Positions 16,321 to 25,503 are shown, numbered from the stretch's first letter. The stretch is DNA of 64,000 nt from an uncultured Kiritimatiellota bacterium (GCA_944391055.1 CALXSF010000008.1:1-64000); one strand, 5' to 3'. The notes: generated by a model not told the origin, from the sequence alone. A program made the numbers and translations.

Positions 16321-16340
16321 TCAGGGGATTGTGCGGTATC

Positions 16341-16901
16341 TCAGATCAAGTCCCGCCGCCTGAGCTCATCTTCGACAAGTTTTGCAAAGTCTTTCGGGAA
16401 TCCCCAGACATCATTGCGCTGAGACAGTTCAGCGGCCATCGAGCGTATGTCGTCAACACAGACCAACCCGTTTTCGACAAGGCCATAAAGGGGTTCCATC
16501 AACCAATAGGTCCGGAGGTTCAGATTGGATGCCGCCTCGCGTACAAGCCTGTCGTTGCTCCACACACACCCGCCTTTGTGCTTCGCTTGCAGTACCACTT
16601 CGCAATCCGCCTCAGAAAGCCCCCGTGAATACCACGTCGCTTCGTGACTCTCCTGCTTTCGCTTTTCCTCCAAGAGGTCACGCGCGATTGCCGAGGTTGT
16701 CTCTTCGATGCGGACGTTGAGCAACATGAGGCGCTCAAGCGGGATGGTGGATGCCACTTCCTCCGCCACCTTGAATGGGACACGGACCTCACATCCAAGA
16801 ACATCATGGATGCCTTCAAGAAGATGCAGGCGATTGACCCGGTCAAGGCAAATCAAAATGTTGGCATCGACGATCCACAACGTATTTGGCACATCAGGCA
16901 T
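16341..16901 (-). CDS. PIN-like (DUF4411-type) toxin candidate
   Basis: 186 residues. The N-terminus LWIVDANILICLDR contains the first conserved Asp of PIN-type nucleases. Later acidic positions occur in EVAS, SEADCEVV and WSNDRLV, the pattern of metal-binding acids in this fold. It overlaps the upstream HTH-ImmA/IrrE gene by eight bases and shares its promoter. In DUF4411-type pairs the second gene encodes the presumed RNA-cleaving toxin and the first the antitoxin or regulator. An earlier in-frame ATG at 16922 lies inside the upstream gene. The enzymatic activity is inferred from fold motifs only. Confidence 0.65.
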   Translation of the reverse strand: MPDVPNTLWIVDANILICLDRVNRLHLLEGIHDVLGCEVRVPFKVAEEVASTIPLERLMLLNVRIEETTSAIARDLLEEKRKQESHEATWYSRGLSEADCEVVLQAKHKGGCVWSNDRLVREAASNLNLRTYWLMEPLYGLVENGLVCVDDIRSMAAELSQRNDVWGFPKDFAKLVEDELRRRDLI

Positions 16902-18003
16902 GGACACCCCTCCCAAGCCCATGCAGCTCCTTGGCGACTTCCGTCAAAGGTATCCGGGTCAATTCCGAAAAACGGGAAAGCGTGATTTCGCCATGTTTCG
17001 CCGCATCCAACGCGGCAAGCCAAAAGGCCGTCGGCTTCAGCGGTATGTCCACCGGGCAAGGCTCCCCCGAGGAAGACACCGAGCATTGCTTCACGTATCC
17101 GAGAAACCGCTGATAGGGATTCTCCGGGGCTCTCCCATGGTTTTCAAGCTGTTTTATGACGGTTCTGTAGGAAACTTTGTAAGCCAATTTCGCCCGAAGC
17201 ACCGCGTTCTCAAACGAGATAAGCCCGGAAAGCGAATCCCAATACTTGAGAAACGTTTCGTGCGGGACAAGCAATTCTCGGGCAAAGGCGTTTGCCTTGT
17301 CCTCTTCCTCGTCGTGCGACCGCTTCGAGCCATGCGGGCCATGGTGGGAGCCCAGCACGATATGCCCCAACTCATGGGCGATCGCGAACACGCGGGATTC
17401 CGAGGAGACGTCGGAGCGCGAATTGACCACGAGCGCCGTGCCGACACCCGGCTCCTCGAACGAGAACCCATCGCAGCCTTTCATGTGGAAAGGAAACATC
17501 CCGAAAAGGATGCCGACGCGATCGAGCGCGTCCGGGAACGACTCCTGCACGAATCCGCCTTTGTCCCACAATGCCTGCCTCACGGCTCGTGCGCAAGCGA
17601 CCGGATCGCTCCCGTTCGCCCTGACGTTTTTGAGGAAAGCTCCCAACAGCGCGGCATCCGTCTTTTCCGTGCGCCTCCCCAACTCTAAGAGATAACGCAT
17701 ATCCCGCACCCAAGAGGCCACGATGTGGCCATCCTCCGCCTGTCGGGCCTTCTCGTAGTTGCGTTGGCATTTGTTGGAAAGATAGGCGGCGTTGCAAGAG
17801 AGGTTTGGGGCAAAGAAACGTGTCATTGGCACGCGATAATGCCTGCTTAGGCGAAAGAGCACGTCATCGCCCGGCATCACCTCGCCGCGCTCCTCCTTCT
17901 GGTAGGCGAAACGCGACACCCCGGCGATTTCGGCGACCCTCTCTTGCGTCAAATGATGAAGTTCCCGAAAATGCCTTAGCTGTTTTGATACGACCGCGTC
18001 CAT
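16894..18003 (-). CDS. HTH-XRE / ImmA-IrrE metallopeptidase regulator
   Basis: 369 residues. Residues about 8-65 are a lambda-repressor-type helix-turn-helix (LTQERVAEIAGVSRFAYQKEE). A C-terminal DUF955 domain has the zinc motif HELGH near residue 210, with a downstream acidic stretch EEEDKANAFARELL that supplies the usual third ligand region. Such proteins repress their own operon and can cleave a partner regulator. Here the partner is the overlapping PIN-like gene, so the pair is best read as a toxin-antitoxin or lysogen-stability module. ATG 18003 has GGAG in the right place. A consensus-like promoter lies directly upstream. Confidence 0.75.
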   Translation of the reverse strand: MDAVVSKQLRHFRELHHLTQERVAEIAGVSRFAYQKEERGEVMPGDDVLFRLSRHYRVPMTRFFAPNLSCNAAYLSNKCQRNYEKARQAEDGHIVASWVRDMRYLLELGRRTEKTDAALLGAFLKNVRANGSDPVACARAVRQALWDKGGFVQESFPDALDRVGILFGMFPFHMKGCDGFSFEEPGVGTALVVNSRSDVSSESRVFAIAHELGHIVLGSHHGPHGSKRSHDEEEDKANAFARELLVPHETFLKYWDSLSGLISFENAVLRAKLAYKVSYRTVIKQLENHGRAPENPYQRFLGYVKQCSVSSSGEPCPVDIPLKPTAFWLAALDAAKHGEITLSRFSELTRIPLTEVAKELHGLGRGVHA

Positions 18004-18027
18004 CGCTCTCTCCTTGTTTCGTGGACA

Positions 18028-18056
18028 AGAGTATGCTTTTTTTGCCAATTTGTCAA
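18028..18056 (-). promoter_or_regulatory. Strong promoter of the HTH-IrrE/PIN pair
   Basis: On the minus strand a perfect -35 TTGACA (18056-18051) is followed by a 17-base spacer and -10 TACTCT (18033-18028), 24 bases before the ATG. This is one of the few near-consensus promoters in the prophage, as expected for a gene expressed in the lysogen. Confidence 0.7.
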
Positions 18057-18141
18057 GCAACGGCGAGGCATGGGGGCACGCACCGACCCGGTGCGCGCGA
18101 CGCAAGGCGCATCGTTGCCGGGCGCGGCGGGGCCGCGCCCC

Positions 18142-20223
18142 TCACCCCATCGCCTCCACCGCCTCCGACCCCGTGCGGCCAAGGTCGGCGTTCTCCCCGA
18201 ACTGCCGCGCCTGCTGCCTCAGCGCCTCCACCCACTCCTGCGCGAACGCCTGCGCCTCCGGGGCCATCTCCGCGAGGGCCTCGGGCTGCTCCTGCGCCAG
18301 GCGCTCCCAGAAACCGAGGCGCGCCGCGTAGTCCCAGCCGCCCGCCGTGTCCATGCGCGGGCGCAGCCCAGCGCGGATGCGGAGGTAATTGTCCTCCTCG
18401 TCCCGCAGCTCCGCCTCGCCCAGCTGGCGCGGCGTGCGGATCATCGCCTCGGAAACGTCCGGGAACAGCACCCGGGTGACGCGCAGCGCCAGCGGCGTGG
18501 TGTCCACCGCGCGCTGGCGGTCCATCTGCCCCAGCACCTGCCCCAACGCCTGCACCTTCTCGATGACGTTCTTCGCGAAGAGGTCCTCCGGGTTCACCTC
18601 CAGCCGAAGCGTGAAGCTCCCGGCGATGTCGCGGCGCAGCGACGGGTCGTCGGGGACGCGCCCGAGGATCTCCGCGAGGAGCGCGTCCGAGGCGTTCGCC
18701 TGCGCCAGGCTCAGCACGGCCCCGAGCAGATCCTGAAGCGCGTTCATCCACAGCTTGACCAGTTTGCGCCGCCGCACGCCCAGGATCTCCGGGTCGCCCC
18801 CCTTCGTCGCCAGCCCCAGGTATTCGTAAACGCTGTCCCGCAGACGCTGCACCTCCGCGTTGGCCTGCGCCGGGTAGGCGGGCGGCTGCATGAACTTGAC
18901 CTCGCTGTTCACCCCTTGGAGCCGGATCACGTCGAGCGAGCGGATCTTGAGCGCCCCGCGCACCCCGCGCGACACCACCGGCGGCAGCCCGCCGATGAGC
19001 GCGTTGTTCGCCGCCACGTCGCACAGGTGCTTCGCGGCCTCCTGCTCGGGCGCGGCGACCTCCGCGAGCCCACGGCTCTGGAGCAGCATCCGGTTCAGGC
19101 GCTCCCGGCGGAAGATCACCGCGGGCCATCCCCCCTTTCGCCCCCGCAGGAGCTCGCGGCCGCAGGCCGTGACCCCCTTCGCCGCCGAGAAGACCGTCTG
19201 CCACCGCAGCACGCACCCGTCCTCGTCCGTCTCCGCCTCGTAGGCGTAGACCAATTGGTACAGCCCCCGCAGCTCCTCGCGCCCGACGCCGTCCCCGCCG
19301 AAGCTCAGGAACTCCGTCGCCTCATGCCTCAGCGTCTCCTCGACGAACGCCCGCGACCACCCGTTCGACGCCGCGAGCGCCCGCAGCCGGGGCGCGCTCA
19401 CCCATTCGCAGCGGAACCACGGGCTCGCGTACGCCAGATCCTCGCAGCGCGAAGGCAGCAGGAAGTCGTCGTAATAACGCATCGCGCGGACGCTCGGCCC
19501 CTCCTCCCAGTCCGTCACGGCCAGGAACTCCGCGGCCCCATCCTGCGCCAACGCCCGGAGGACGGCGCGTGCCGTCTTGCGGTCGGCCCGCAGATACCCC
19601 TCCGCCGCCTGCAAAAGCGCCACGTCGTCCTCGGCGGCCCCGTCCTCGAGCAGCCGCAGCACCTCGTCCGCCGTCCGCTCCGGGAGCGCCGCGAGGAGCG
19701 CCTGCGCCACCTCCCCGACGTCCACCCGCCGCGCCGTCCTCACCGGGCGCCGCTCCCAGCCCACCACGGCCCCGCCCACGCCGGGGGAATCCGTCAGCGT
19801 GTACCGCACGGCCAGCTCCAGCTGCTCGTCCCACGCGCTGCCCATCGCCCCGACGCACCACCGCGCCAGGCGGGTCAGCGCCTCCGCGCGCGCCTCCGCC
19901 CCCTGGCCGCCCACCGGGACCACATGGAGCTCCGCCGCGGAAAGCGCCTCCATGATCAGCGACACCATGCAGTCCGTCGCGTGGTCCGACCAGCGCACGC
20001 GGTTGTCCGCCGCCCCCGCGAACGGCTTCGGCCGCTGCTCCTCGCCCTTCCTTCGGTGGCGGATGCCATGGAGGCCGTTCCCCGTCCGCGCGAGCAGGCT
20101 GTCAAGCGCCTGGTCGCGCCTGGCCGTCAGCTCGCCGGCCCGCGTCAGCTGCTCGCGCGCCTCCATGATCAGATCTTCCAGATCCTCCTGCGTCACGTTC
20201 CGCCGGGTGCCGAGATGTCTCAT
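18142..20223 (-). CDS. Portal protein
   Basis: 693 residues, within the range of podovirus-type portals. The N-terminus is helical (TQEDLEDLIMEAREQLTRAGEL) and is followed by the wing/stem region with RWSDHATDCMVSLIMEAL. The central part has RYYDDFLLPSRCEDLAYA, a portal-like motif in which a DxxxP segment leads into a Trp-rich strand. A long C-terminal helical part follows (about 470-690). The position next to capsid, scaffold and terminase agrees. It forms the dodecameric ring through which DNA enters. ATG 20223 (GGAG eight bases upstream) is preferred to an upstream in-frame ATG that would include the terminator. Confidence 0.75.
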   Translation of the reverse strand: MRHLGTRRNVTQEDLEDLIMEAREQLTRAGELTARRDQALDSLLARTGNGLHGIRHRRKGEEQRPKPFAGAADNRVRWSDHATDCMVSLIMEALSAAELHVVPVGGQGAEARAEALTRLARWCVGAMGSAWDEQLELAVRYTLTDSPGVGGAVVGWERRPVRTARRVDVGEVAQALLAALPERTADEVLRLLEDGAAEDDVALLQAAEGYLRADRKTARAVLRALAQDGAAEFLAVTDWEEGPSVRAMRYYDDFLLPSRCEDLAYASPWFRCEWVSAPRLRALAASNGWSRAFVEETLRHEATEFLSFGGDGVGREELRGLYQLVYAYEAETDEDGCVLRWQTVFSAAKGVTACGRELLRGRKGGWPAVIFRRERLNRMLLQSRGLAEVAAPEQEAAKHLCDVAANNALIGGLPPVVSRGVRGALKIRSLDVIRLQGVNSEVKFMQPPAYPAQANAEVQRLRDSVYEYLGLATKGGDPEILGVRRRKLVKLWMNALQDLLGAVLSLAQANASDALLAEILGRVPDDPSLRRDIAGSFTLRLEVNPEDLFAKNVIEKVQALGQVLGQMDRQRAVDTTPLALRVTRVLFPDVSEAMIRTPRQLGEAELRDEEDNYLRIRAGLRPRMDTAGGWDYAARLGFWERLAQEQPEALAEMAPEAQAFAQEWVEALRQQARQFGENADLGRTGSEAVEAMG

Positions 20224-20283
20224 CTGCCGCTCTCCTGAAAGGCCCCGGCCGCCAAGCGGTCCGGGGCCGGGGGGATGTGAAGG

Positions 20284-20320
20284 GAAAGAAACCCGCCCCC
20301 GCCGCAAAACGGGGGCGGGG
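20284..20320 (-). terminator. Terminator after the capsid gene
   Basis: On the minus strand the stem CCGCCCCCG/CGGGGGCGG (20310-20318 with 20293-20301) follows the capsid stop at once and is followed by TTTCTTT. A second hairpin lies at 20241-20268, just before the portal gene. Together they may cut back transcription between the highly expressed capsid and the portal. Confidence 0.65.
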
Positions 20321-20323
20321 GCC

Positions 20324-21370
20324 TCAGCCGCCGGCGGTGCGGACCACGCGGAAGGACCCGCTCGCGTCCTGGCAGTTCACGCGGTACATGGCGCGGTGGT
20401 AGCCGCGGCGGCCGCCGCCGAGGTTGAGTTTGTCGCTCATGTCCCGGTGCGTCACGCGCTGGACCCACTCGAGCCCGAACCGCTCCAGCTCCAGGAACAG
20501 CCCGCCGTCCTTGCTCTGCGCCGTCTCGTCGAGCGTCGCCGTGTCCGCGAACGGCACCGGGATCAGCACCGTCTGGACGCGCCCCGTCGGGAACTCCATG
20601 AAGTCCACGATGTTCACGATCCCGCGCGCGTCCGCGTCGATGCTCCGGCGCAGCGTGCTCTCGTACCCGGACACCGTCTGGACCGCGTTCAGGAAGCCGG
20701 AGATCGTCCGCTTCAGGCCGATGCCCACGAACGCCGTGAGGTTCAGGCGGTGGCGCGCCTTCGCGTACGCCTGCTCCATGATCGCCTCGAGCTGGGCCTG
20801 CGTGATCTCCGTCGTCCCCTCCGTGGAAAGCTCGGCCGCCGGGCGGTGCTGCTCCTCGAAGTCCAGCACCGAGTGCGCCCCCGGCTGGAGCCAGCAGCCG
20901 AGGCCGCGCGTCTTCGTCACGGTCGCGGTGCTCGTGTGGTCCACGCACTCCTGCGCGGAGCCGATCACGCGCTCGATGCCCAGCATCAGCTTGAACGCGT
21001 CGTCCTCGATCGCGTCCGAGGCGCGGATGGTCGGCAGGCGCCCATGGTCCAGGATCTCGCTCTCCTCCGTCACGCGCCAGCCCTCGGACTGCGCGATCTC
21101 GAGCATCGACTTGATGATGTGGTTCGTCTCGACCGACGTCGCCTTGTCCCAGTCGTTGCCTTCCGCGATGCGCTTGATGCCGACCTTCTGCGCGCTTTTG
21201 GCCTCCGTCTCGCGGGTCCAGTCCTTGCCGGCCGCGATTCCCTTGATGCCCGTGCGCGTCAGGTAGTCGATCAGCACAAGCTCATCGCGGTTCGCCTCGA
21301 TGAGCACGGAGGTGTAGTCCGTCTGCTGGGACAGACGGTCCTTGGTGTCGAACATGCTTTTGGTCGCCAT
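20324..21370 (-). CDS. Major capsid protein
   Basis: 348 residues. Composition and order fit an HK97-fold capsid of the DUF5309 type: an N-terminal arm, a helical segment with repeated KDW/NDWDKA, a central Gln/Thr-rich region and a C-terminal strand block ending VNCQDASGSFRVVRTAGG. The gene lies between scaffold and portal and is followed by a strong terminator, as is usual for the most abundant virion protein. The family assignment rests on pattern and position. No protease gene is next to it, so maturation may be scaffold-based. Confidence 0.65.
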   Translation of the reverse strand: MATKSMFDTKDRLSQQTDYTSVLIEANRDELVLIDYLTRTGIKGIAAGKDWTRETEAKSAQKVGIKRIAEGNDWDKATSVETNHIIKSMLEIAQSEGWRVTEESEILDHGRLPTIRASDAIEDDAFKLMLGIERVIGSAQECVDHTSTATVTKTRGLGCWLQPGAHSVLDFEEQHRPAAELSTEGTTEITQAQLEAIMEQAYAKARHRLNLTAFVGIGLKRTISGFLNAVQTVSGYESTLRRSIDADARGIVNIVDFMEFPTGRVQTVLIPVPFADTATLDETAQSKDGGLFLELERFGLEWVQRVTHRDMSDKLNLGGGRRGYHRAMYRVNCQDASGSFRVVRTAGG

Positions 21371-21403
21371 TGCGGCTCCCCTTTCCGCCCCGTTCCCCGG
21401 GGC

Positions 21404-22273
21404 TTACGCCCGGCGGCGTCCCGCCCCCCGGGCAATGTCCATCGTCATGCGGCGGAGGCGCTCGCGCGCGCTCATGCCGCGGTCTTCCGCACCGCCTTCC
21501 CCCGGCTCCCGTCGGGAAGCCCCGCGCTCGGGCCGCGGCCTGCGGGGGAGGTCCTCGAGCGCCTCGGGGTCCTCCTCCCGCGCCGTCCTCGCCTGCCGGG
21601 CCTTCCGGTCCGCAGGCTTCCGCTTCCCTGCGCGGGTCGCCTCCTTCTCGGCGGCGAGGCCAAGCCGAAGCAGCTTGGCGGTGCGCGCGGAGAGTGACTT
21701 CCGGAGCTCGCCATAGGCCTCTCGCAACTCCTCCACGTCACGCTCCGTCTGACGGCACAACTTCCGCAGCTGCCCGGCGGTGTAACGCTTCCCGCCGAGC
21801 TCGACCTCGCCCTCCCCGGAATCCTCCAGGTCGTCGAGGGCGTCGCGGATGACCGACAGGCGGCCCTCCCTCCGCTCCAGGTCCGCGAGGCCCTTGGCCT
21901 CGTCGGCCCCGACCAGGTCGGGAAGGATCCCATGGCGCCGCGCGACGTCAAGGATCGCCTTCGGGTCGTCCGCCCCGCAAAGCTTGCGCAGCCGCGCGCA
22001 CTCGGCCTCGGAGGCCTCGGCCCGCCGTTCGGCGGCGCGCCGTTTGGCCGTCAGCGTGTCGATGCGCTTCCGGACGCCCTTGGGAAGCCCCGCGTCGGGG
22101 TCTTCCTCCGGGGCTTCGTCGGCGTCGGGGTCGTCCTCCGACTCCCCCTCCTCCGCGTCGTCGGAAGGGTCCGCGCCGTCTTCGTCCTCGTCCCCGTCCC
22201 CCTCGGAGTCCGGCGACGGCTCGTCGTCGGCAGGCAGGTCCTCAAGGTCGGGGTCTCTCTCTTCGTCAGCCAT
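21404..22273 (-). CDS. Capsid scaffolding protein
   Basis: 289 residues from ATG 22273 (GGAG seven bases upstream). The first 70 residues are almost entirely Asp, Glu, Pro and Ser. A long predicted coiled coil follows (about 75-230, rich in Arg, Glu, Leu, Ala). The C-terminus is basic (RERLRRMTMDIARGAGRRRA), as needed to bind the capsid interior. This acidic-coil-basic layout, together with the slot between terminase and capsid, is characteristic of scaffolds. An upstream in-frame extension would run through the 26-bp palindrome and is rejected. Confidence 0.75.
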   Translation of the reverse strand: MADEERDPDLEDLPADDEPSPDSEGDGDEDEDGADPSDDAEEGESEDDPDADEAPEEDPDAGLPKGVRKRIDTLTAKRRAAERRAEASEAECARLRKLCGADDPKAILDVARRHGILPDLVGADEAKGLADLERREGRLSVIRDALDDLEDSGEGEVELGGKRYTAGQLRKLCRQTERDVEELREAYGELRKSLSARTAKLLRLGLAAEKEATRAGKRKPADRKARQARTAREEDPEALEDLPRRPRPERGASRREPGEGGAEDRGMSARERLRRMTMDIARGAGRRRA

Positions 22274-22397
22274 GGGTCTTCTCCATGTGAGGGTCACGGC
22301 GTTTCCTCGTTCGCCGGGATGCGCGTCCGCCGTTCTTTCCGCGCCCCGTGATTCCATGAAACCACATTCCGGCGCGCGATGGGCCGTCCCGGGACGC

Positions 22398-22423
22398 AAC
22401 TTTTGCGGAATTCCGCAAAAGTT
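22398..22423. repeat. 26-bp palindrome, copy 2
   Basis: Identical over 26 bases to 16295-16320, and also preceded by ACGC. It lies between the large terminase stop (22431) and the scaffold start (22273) in a 157-base gap. Confidence 0.85.
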
Positions 22424-22430
22424 TGCGCGC

Positions 22431-24473
22431 TCACCAGTCGAAATCCAGCTCCGCCTGGCCCTCCTCGTCGGCCTCGTCCCCATGGGCGCCGCCCGCGCCC
22501 TCGCCCCCGAAGCCCTCGTCCCCGGCGTCCGGGCGGTCCTCGAGCATCCCGCTCTCAAGCCCGTAGCGCAGGCAGTCGATCGGCTCCTTGCAGGCCCCGC
22601 GCTGACCGTCGGCCCCCGTGTAATAGCTCAGCGCGAAGAGGGTGTTTTTGCACCGCTCCGACACGAACAGGCGCTGCCCGCCCTGCGTCGGGTTCAGCAA
22701 GGCGTTGATCAGCTCCTCGCCCGAGGAGATGCGCTTCCCGCTCGCGGGCTCGAAGCCGTCGTCCAGGTCGCAGCACAGGTCGTAAAGCGTCCGATCCTCC
22801 GACATCCCGATCTTCGACTGGCTCCCCGCGCGGCTGTCGAGGATCCGCCGCCGCAACGGCTCGCGCGTCCCGTTGGCGCTCCGCCAACGCTCCAGCTCCT
22901 CCCGCGGCGGCGTCTCCTCGCCGCCCCCGCCCCGCGCCCACGCCGCGTAGTCCGCCCAGCCCTCCAGGCGCGCCCATTCGAACTTGTAGCGGTCAAGCCC
23001 GAAGCCGAACTTCTCCTGCGCGTCGCCGCGGTCGCCGTCGTTCACGCCCTGCCGCTTGGAGGAGACCTCCGCCCACGGCCCGGGCACGCCGACCCCGGGG
23101 ATCTCGTCCGCCCCCGGCCACTCGCGGTACACCCACACGTCCCCACGGCCGTCCACCCCCATCCAGAGGAAAAACCAATTCCGCTCCGGCGCGGGGTCGC
23201 ACACGAACGTCCGCGCCAAAAGCGCGGGCACCGCCGCCGCCGGGACCACGTGCGCCGCCTTCGAGAACGTCGCGAAGCGCCGCCCGGCCAGCCGCTTGGC
23301 CAGCCCGTACACGCGCTTGCGGATCTCCTCCGTCGCCTTCCGGTTCCGCTGGGCCGCGTCGATCACCTGCGACGGCATCCCATACGGATTGTCCCGCCCC
23401 AGGAACCACAGGATCGCCGCCTTCCCGTCGCGCTTCCGCGCCACGCGCGGCACGCACTCGAAGACCCGCCCGGGCGCCACGCTCTCGGGCTCGGAGAAAG
23501 GCTCCGTCCCCAACCACGCGAAGCAGTCCTCCGGTCGGCTCTCCGGGACGGCGCACGTCGCGCTCCGCCCCTCCGCGAACGCCTTCAGTTCCCCGTACTC
23601 CGACTCCGTCAGCCCCAGCTGCGCCCACGGCAACGGCGGCCCGCCGTCCCTCGGCAGCATGTACGCCACCGTCTCGCGCGTCACCTGCATCCCGTCCAGG
23701 TAATCCGCCACCACCGGCGTGTAGCCGCTCACCGGCGTGAACGTCAGGATGAGCGCCCCGCGCGTCGAGGCAAGGCGCATGCGCCCGGCGTCCAGCCATT
23801 GCTTGGTGAACTCCTCGTCAAGCCACAGCAGGTTGAAGGCCGGGCCCTCCATGATCGCGTTCACGTCCTGCTCGTAGCTGATGAAGTCCGCCGACGCGAG
23901 GTTCCCCAGCGTCACCTTGTTGTTCGTGAACCCGTTCTGGGACTTGTACACGAGATACAGCGACTCCGTCTTGGTGTTGTTCCGCTTCCGAAGCCCCTCC
24001 GGCAGATAGTGCCACACGCGGCTCTGCTGCGTCTTGCGGCTCGTCGCCACCGTCTGCGCCCCGATCGTCACGATCAGGTTCGGCTCGCGGAGAAGCCGCG
24101 CCACCGCCAGCTTCGCCGCCCAGTCCGTCTTCCCGGAGCGGTTGGCCCCCATCACCAAAAGCTCGTCCACCGGCGCGTCGAACCCGCACGCGCGCCGCAT
24201 GGCGGGCGCGAACGCCTCCCACTCCAGCCCCGTCCGCGCGCGGACGCCCCGCCTCATGCCCTCCGTCACGGGGCTGTCCTTCAGCAGCGCCGAGGCCACC
24301 GCCCAGATCGGGGGCTCGTACCCGTGCAGGAACGGGTCCGCCGCCCGGCGCCCCGCGAGGTAGTCGTGCAGCTTCCCCAAGACCTCGAACCCCTGGGAGA
24401 CGCTCTTCCCATGGTCCCGCGCCCAAGCCTCCGCTTGGGCCAGGCGGACCCCGCCCAGCTGCGCGTCACGCAT
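22431..24473 (-). CDS. terL: Terminase large subunit
   Basis: 680 residues. It is the DNA packaging motor and headful or cohesive-end nuclease. The P-loop variant GANRSGKTDW lies near residue 108, Walker B NLLWLDEE near 213, and a nuclease-like strand with CDPAPERNWFFLWMGVD near 423. The C-terminal 40 residues are Gly/Glu/Asp-rich. It starts eight bases inside the previous gene and precedes scaffold, capsid and portal. No separate small terminase is certain; candidates are the 113-residue protein directly upstream and the HTH protein at 30495. Confidence 0.85.
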   Translation of the reverse strand: MRDAQLGGVRLAQAEAWARDHGKSVSQGFEVLGKLHDYLAGRRAADPFLHGYEPPIWAVASALLKDSPVTEGMRRGVRARTGLEWEAFAPAMRRACGFDAPVDELLVMGANRSGKTDWAAKLAVARLLREPNLIVTIGAQTVATSRKTQQSRVWHYLPEGLRKRNNTKTESLYLVYKSQNGFTNNKVTLGNLASADFISYEQDVNAIMEGPAFNLLWLDEEFTKQWLDAGRMRLASTRGALILTFTPVSGYTPVVADYLDGMQVTRETVAYMLPRDGGPPLPWAQLGLTESEYGELKAFAEGRSATCAVPESRPEDCFAWLGTEPFSEPESVAPGRVFECVPRVARKRDGKAAILWFLGRDNPYGMPSQVIDAAQRNRKATEEIRKRVYGLAKRLAGRRFATFSKAAHVVPAAAVPALLARTFVCDPAPERNWFFLWMGVDGRGDVWVYREWPGADEIPGVGVPGPWAEVSSKRQGVNDGDRGDAQEKFGFGLDRYKFEWARLEGWADYAAWARGGGGEETPPREELERWRSANGTREPLRRRILDSRAGSQSKIGMSEDRTLYDLCCDLDDGFEPASGKRISSGEELINALLNPTQGGQRLFVSERCKNTLFALSYYTGADGQRGACKEPIDCLRYGLESGMLEDRPDAGDEGFGGEGAGGAHGDEADEEGQAELDFDW

Positions 24474-24807
24474 CCTCGCCCCCTTCCCCGCCGTCGTCCG
24501 GCCCGATCGCCTCGTCCGCCTGGGCGCACCACGCCTCCCACTGGCGGATGAACTCGCCCAGCCCGCGCATCTGCCCGCGGAGGGTCAGCAGCTCCTCCGT
24601 GCTCATCTCGCGTCCGTAGGCCAAGGCCTCCTGGCACCCGTCCAGCAGACGCTGCGCGAGCATGGGCGGGAGCGCGCGGACCTCCGCGCGCACGCCTCCC
24701 AGGCGCGACAGCGCCCGCTCCGCCGTCATGCCCTCGAAGAGCCGCGCGCCCGAAACCTCCGGGGCGCCCGCGCGCCTCCGGAAAAACAGCCGTTGGAAAA
24801 CCGTCAT
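24466..24807 (-). CDS. Small helical protein before terminase
   Basis: 113 residues. The start is basic (FQRLFFRRR), followed by helix-rich sequence (AERALSRLGGVRAEVRALPP, TLRGQMRGLGEFIRQWEAW) and an acidic tail. It overlaps the terminase start by eight bases, so the two are coupled. A small-terminase or terminase-accessory role is possible, but no helix-turn-helix is clear. Confidence 0.55.
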   Translation of the reverse strand: MTVFQRLFFRRRAGAPEVSGARLFEGMTAERALSRLGGVRAEVRALPPMLAQRLLDGCQEALAYGREMSTEELLTLRGQMRGLGEFIRQWEAWCAQADEAIGPDDGGEGGEDA

Positions 24808-25091
24808 GGCCGAACCTCCCTGGGCTTTTCCCTCCGTGCCGCGCGGCGCACCTTCTCCGCCGTGATCAGCAACCGTTCGTAATCGATGCCGTTCCCGCAG
24901 CCGTTCTTCCGGCAGATGTTCGCCAGCCGCCTTGGCGAGGAACGTTGGATATTGCGCAGCAACGCCTTGGCGTGCGCCAACGGCGTGGAACCCGGCGCGA
25001 CGCTCGCCTGGAGGCGCTGGCGCAGATGGCGCTCCGGCACGTCGAAGATGTTGGCCAGCCGGGCCACCAGCCTGTCATATTCCTGTCTCAT
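24804..25091 (-). CDS. Small basic protein with paired Cys
   Basis: 95 residues from ATG 25091. Helical and basic: RLVARLANIFDVPERHLRQRLQA, then SPRRLANICRKNGCGNGIDYERLL, ending in a Lys/Arg-rich helix. The N-terminal helices could form a compact DNA-binding unit. It overlaps both neighbours by four bases (ATGA). An upstream in-frame start at 25187 would read nonsense opposite the Cys-rich gene. Confidence 0.6.
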   Translation of the reverse strand: MRQEYDRLVARLANIFDVPERHLRQRLQASVAPGSTPLAHAKALLRNIQRSSPRRLANICRKNGCGNGIDYERLLITAEKVRRAARREKPREVRP

Positions 25092-25240
25092 CGCGCCACC
25101 TCCCTCGGGGCGAAATGCGGGCAGGCCGGGGCGTCGGGGGCGACGGCGATCTCCTCCCCGCCGGGGTCTTGGTCGCAGAGGAAACACCCCAGGTTATGGT
25201 CGGCGTGGCACCATTGGCAGGCGCGGCAGGTCGGGTTCAT
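25088..25240 (-). CDS. 50-residue Cys/His-rich protein
   Basis: Starts at ATG 25240, overlapping the upstream stop (ATGA), and ends overlapping the next ATG. The first 25 residues carry CRACQWCHADH followed by CFLC, a likely zinc-binding knuckle. A further Cys-Pro-His lies near the end. Small zinc-ribbon proteins of this size are common in early phage regions. The clean overlaps on both sides and the sensible composition support a real gene despite its length. Confidence 0.65.
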   Translation of the reverse strand: MNPTCRACQWCHADHNLGCFLCDQDPGGEEIAVAPDAPACPHFAPREVAR

Positions 25241-25503
25241 TTCGTTCCCTCCGGCGTGGTGGCCGGGGGCATGGCGGCCTCGTCGCCATCGGCGGCCGCG
25301 CGGGTCCCTCCCGCTTGCCGACCACGGCCTTTTTTACGGAAGCAAGCCTCGATGCCGTGCGCGACCGCGAACAGGAGCGCGGCCCGAAAGAAACGCTCGT
25401 CGTCGGTCAGCGCTTCGGGGGTCGGCGTGCCGACGATGCGGATGGCTATGTTCTCAAGATCCTCGTCGGGTTCGGCCTCGACGGTGACGGTGATTGTCTT
25501 CAT
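25237..25503 (-). CDS. Small early protein, unknown
   Basis: 88 residues from ATG 25503. It begins with an alternating strand MKTITVTVEAEPDEDLENIAI, then a helix (DDERFFRAALLFAVAHGIEACF), a basic patch (RKKGRGRQ) and a Pro/Thr tail. The first strand resembles the start of the paralogous-looking protein at 25709-25978 (EVSVTVKLDA), so the two may be distant relatives. GGAG precedes the ATG. Confidence 0.65.
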   Translation of the reverse strand: MKTITVTVEAEPDEDLENIAIRIVGTPTPEALTDDERFFRAALLFAVAHGIEACFRKKGRGRQAGGTRAAADGDEAAMPPATTPEGTK

